Assembly: GCA_030592225.1 (NCBI GenBank)
Contig: JAUVJT010000041.1
Span: forward strand, 1-12,099
Length of the DNA: 12,099 nt
From: Candidatus Stahliibacteriota bacterium
GTDB taxonomy: Bacteria > Hydrothermota > Tepidihabitantia > B3-TA06
Reading direction: 5' to 3'
Of the stretch, positions 12,098 through 12,099 are shown piece by piece; the stretch's first letter is position 1, and each line of letters starts with the position of its first letter. The position numbers were made by a program, and so were the translations under genes. The notes beneath the pieces are model-generated. The model had not been told where the DNA came from, made no database searches, and worked only from the letters and a program-made list of their open reading frames with translations.

Positions 12098-12099
12098 GG

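Noticed and set aside
1..12099. CRISPR arrays, tRNA or rRNA genes, integrase or transposase genes
   Set aside because: I looked for regularly spaced direct repeats, tRNA-like cloverleaf ends and transposase motifs and saw none. The regular repeat in 8500-9580 is protein-coding propeller sequence.

Overview
The window looks like chromosomal DNA of a Gram-negative bacterium from a poorly cultured lineage. An FCB-type group or a candidate phylum such as WOR-3 is my guess, not a demonstrated placement. The reasons are two large secreted proteins ending in a G-V-Y-F...K-x-x-L-V tail like FlgD-Ig or type IX sorting domains, a PorV-like barrel fused to an OmpA domain, and a PEGA/TPR/PATAN gene set. 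Base composition is moderate and even. I see no phage, plasmid, CRISPR, rRNA or tRNA features.

Layout. Bases 1-380 hold a sigma70-type promoter and a short unknown ORF (64 aa). Bases 551-781 form a compact, self-contained unit: a full-consensus sigma54 promoter, a 37-codon ORF with a good Shine-Dalgarno (SD) site, and a strong rho-independent terminator. This is the most distinctive signal in the window. Bases 987-2525 (minus) encode an outer-membrane barrel/coiled-coil/OmpA protein. It is divergent from a four-gene plus-strand operon at 2704-6377: a porin-like barrel, a TolB/CsgG-like plus PEGA periplasmic protein, a TPR protein with one membrane segment and a cytoplasmic tail, and a degenerate receiver plus PATAN (DUF4388) protein. 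The order of predicted locations (outer membrane, periplasm, inner membrane, cytoplasm) suggests an envelope-spanning sensing or organising complex. That role is inference.

Bases 6378-6547 lie between convergent genes and contain hairpins and the remnant 3' end of a lost secreted-protein gene. Bases 6548-8146 (minus) and 8410-10320 (plus) are divergent genes for two secreted surface proteins: an IgGFc-binding-like protein and a seven-repeat BNR/Asp-box propeller. Bases 10321-10623 hold a bidirectional terminator and two MITE-like palindromic repeats. Bases 10624-12012 (minus) encode dihydrolipoamide dehydrogenase.

Almost every transcription unit has a readable TTGAC(A/T) -35 and a TA-rich -10 at 16 or 17 bp spacing, so this organism's housekeeping sigma factor follows the standard sigma70 consensus. 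The sigma54 unit therefore stands apart in its control. All functional assignments come from reading translated sequence by eye, without database searches.
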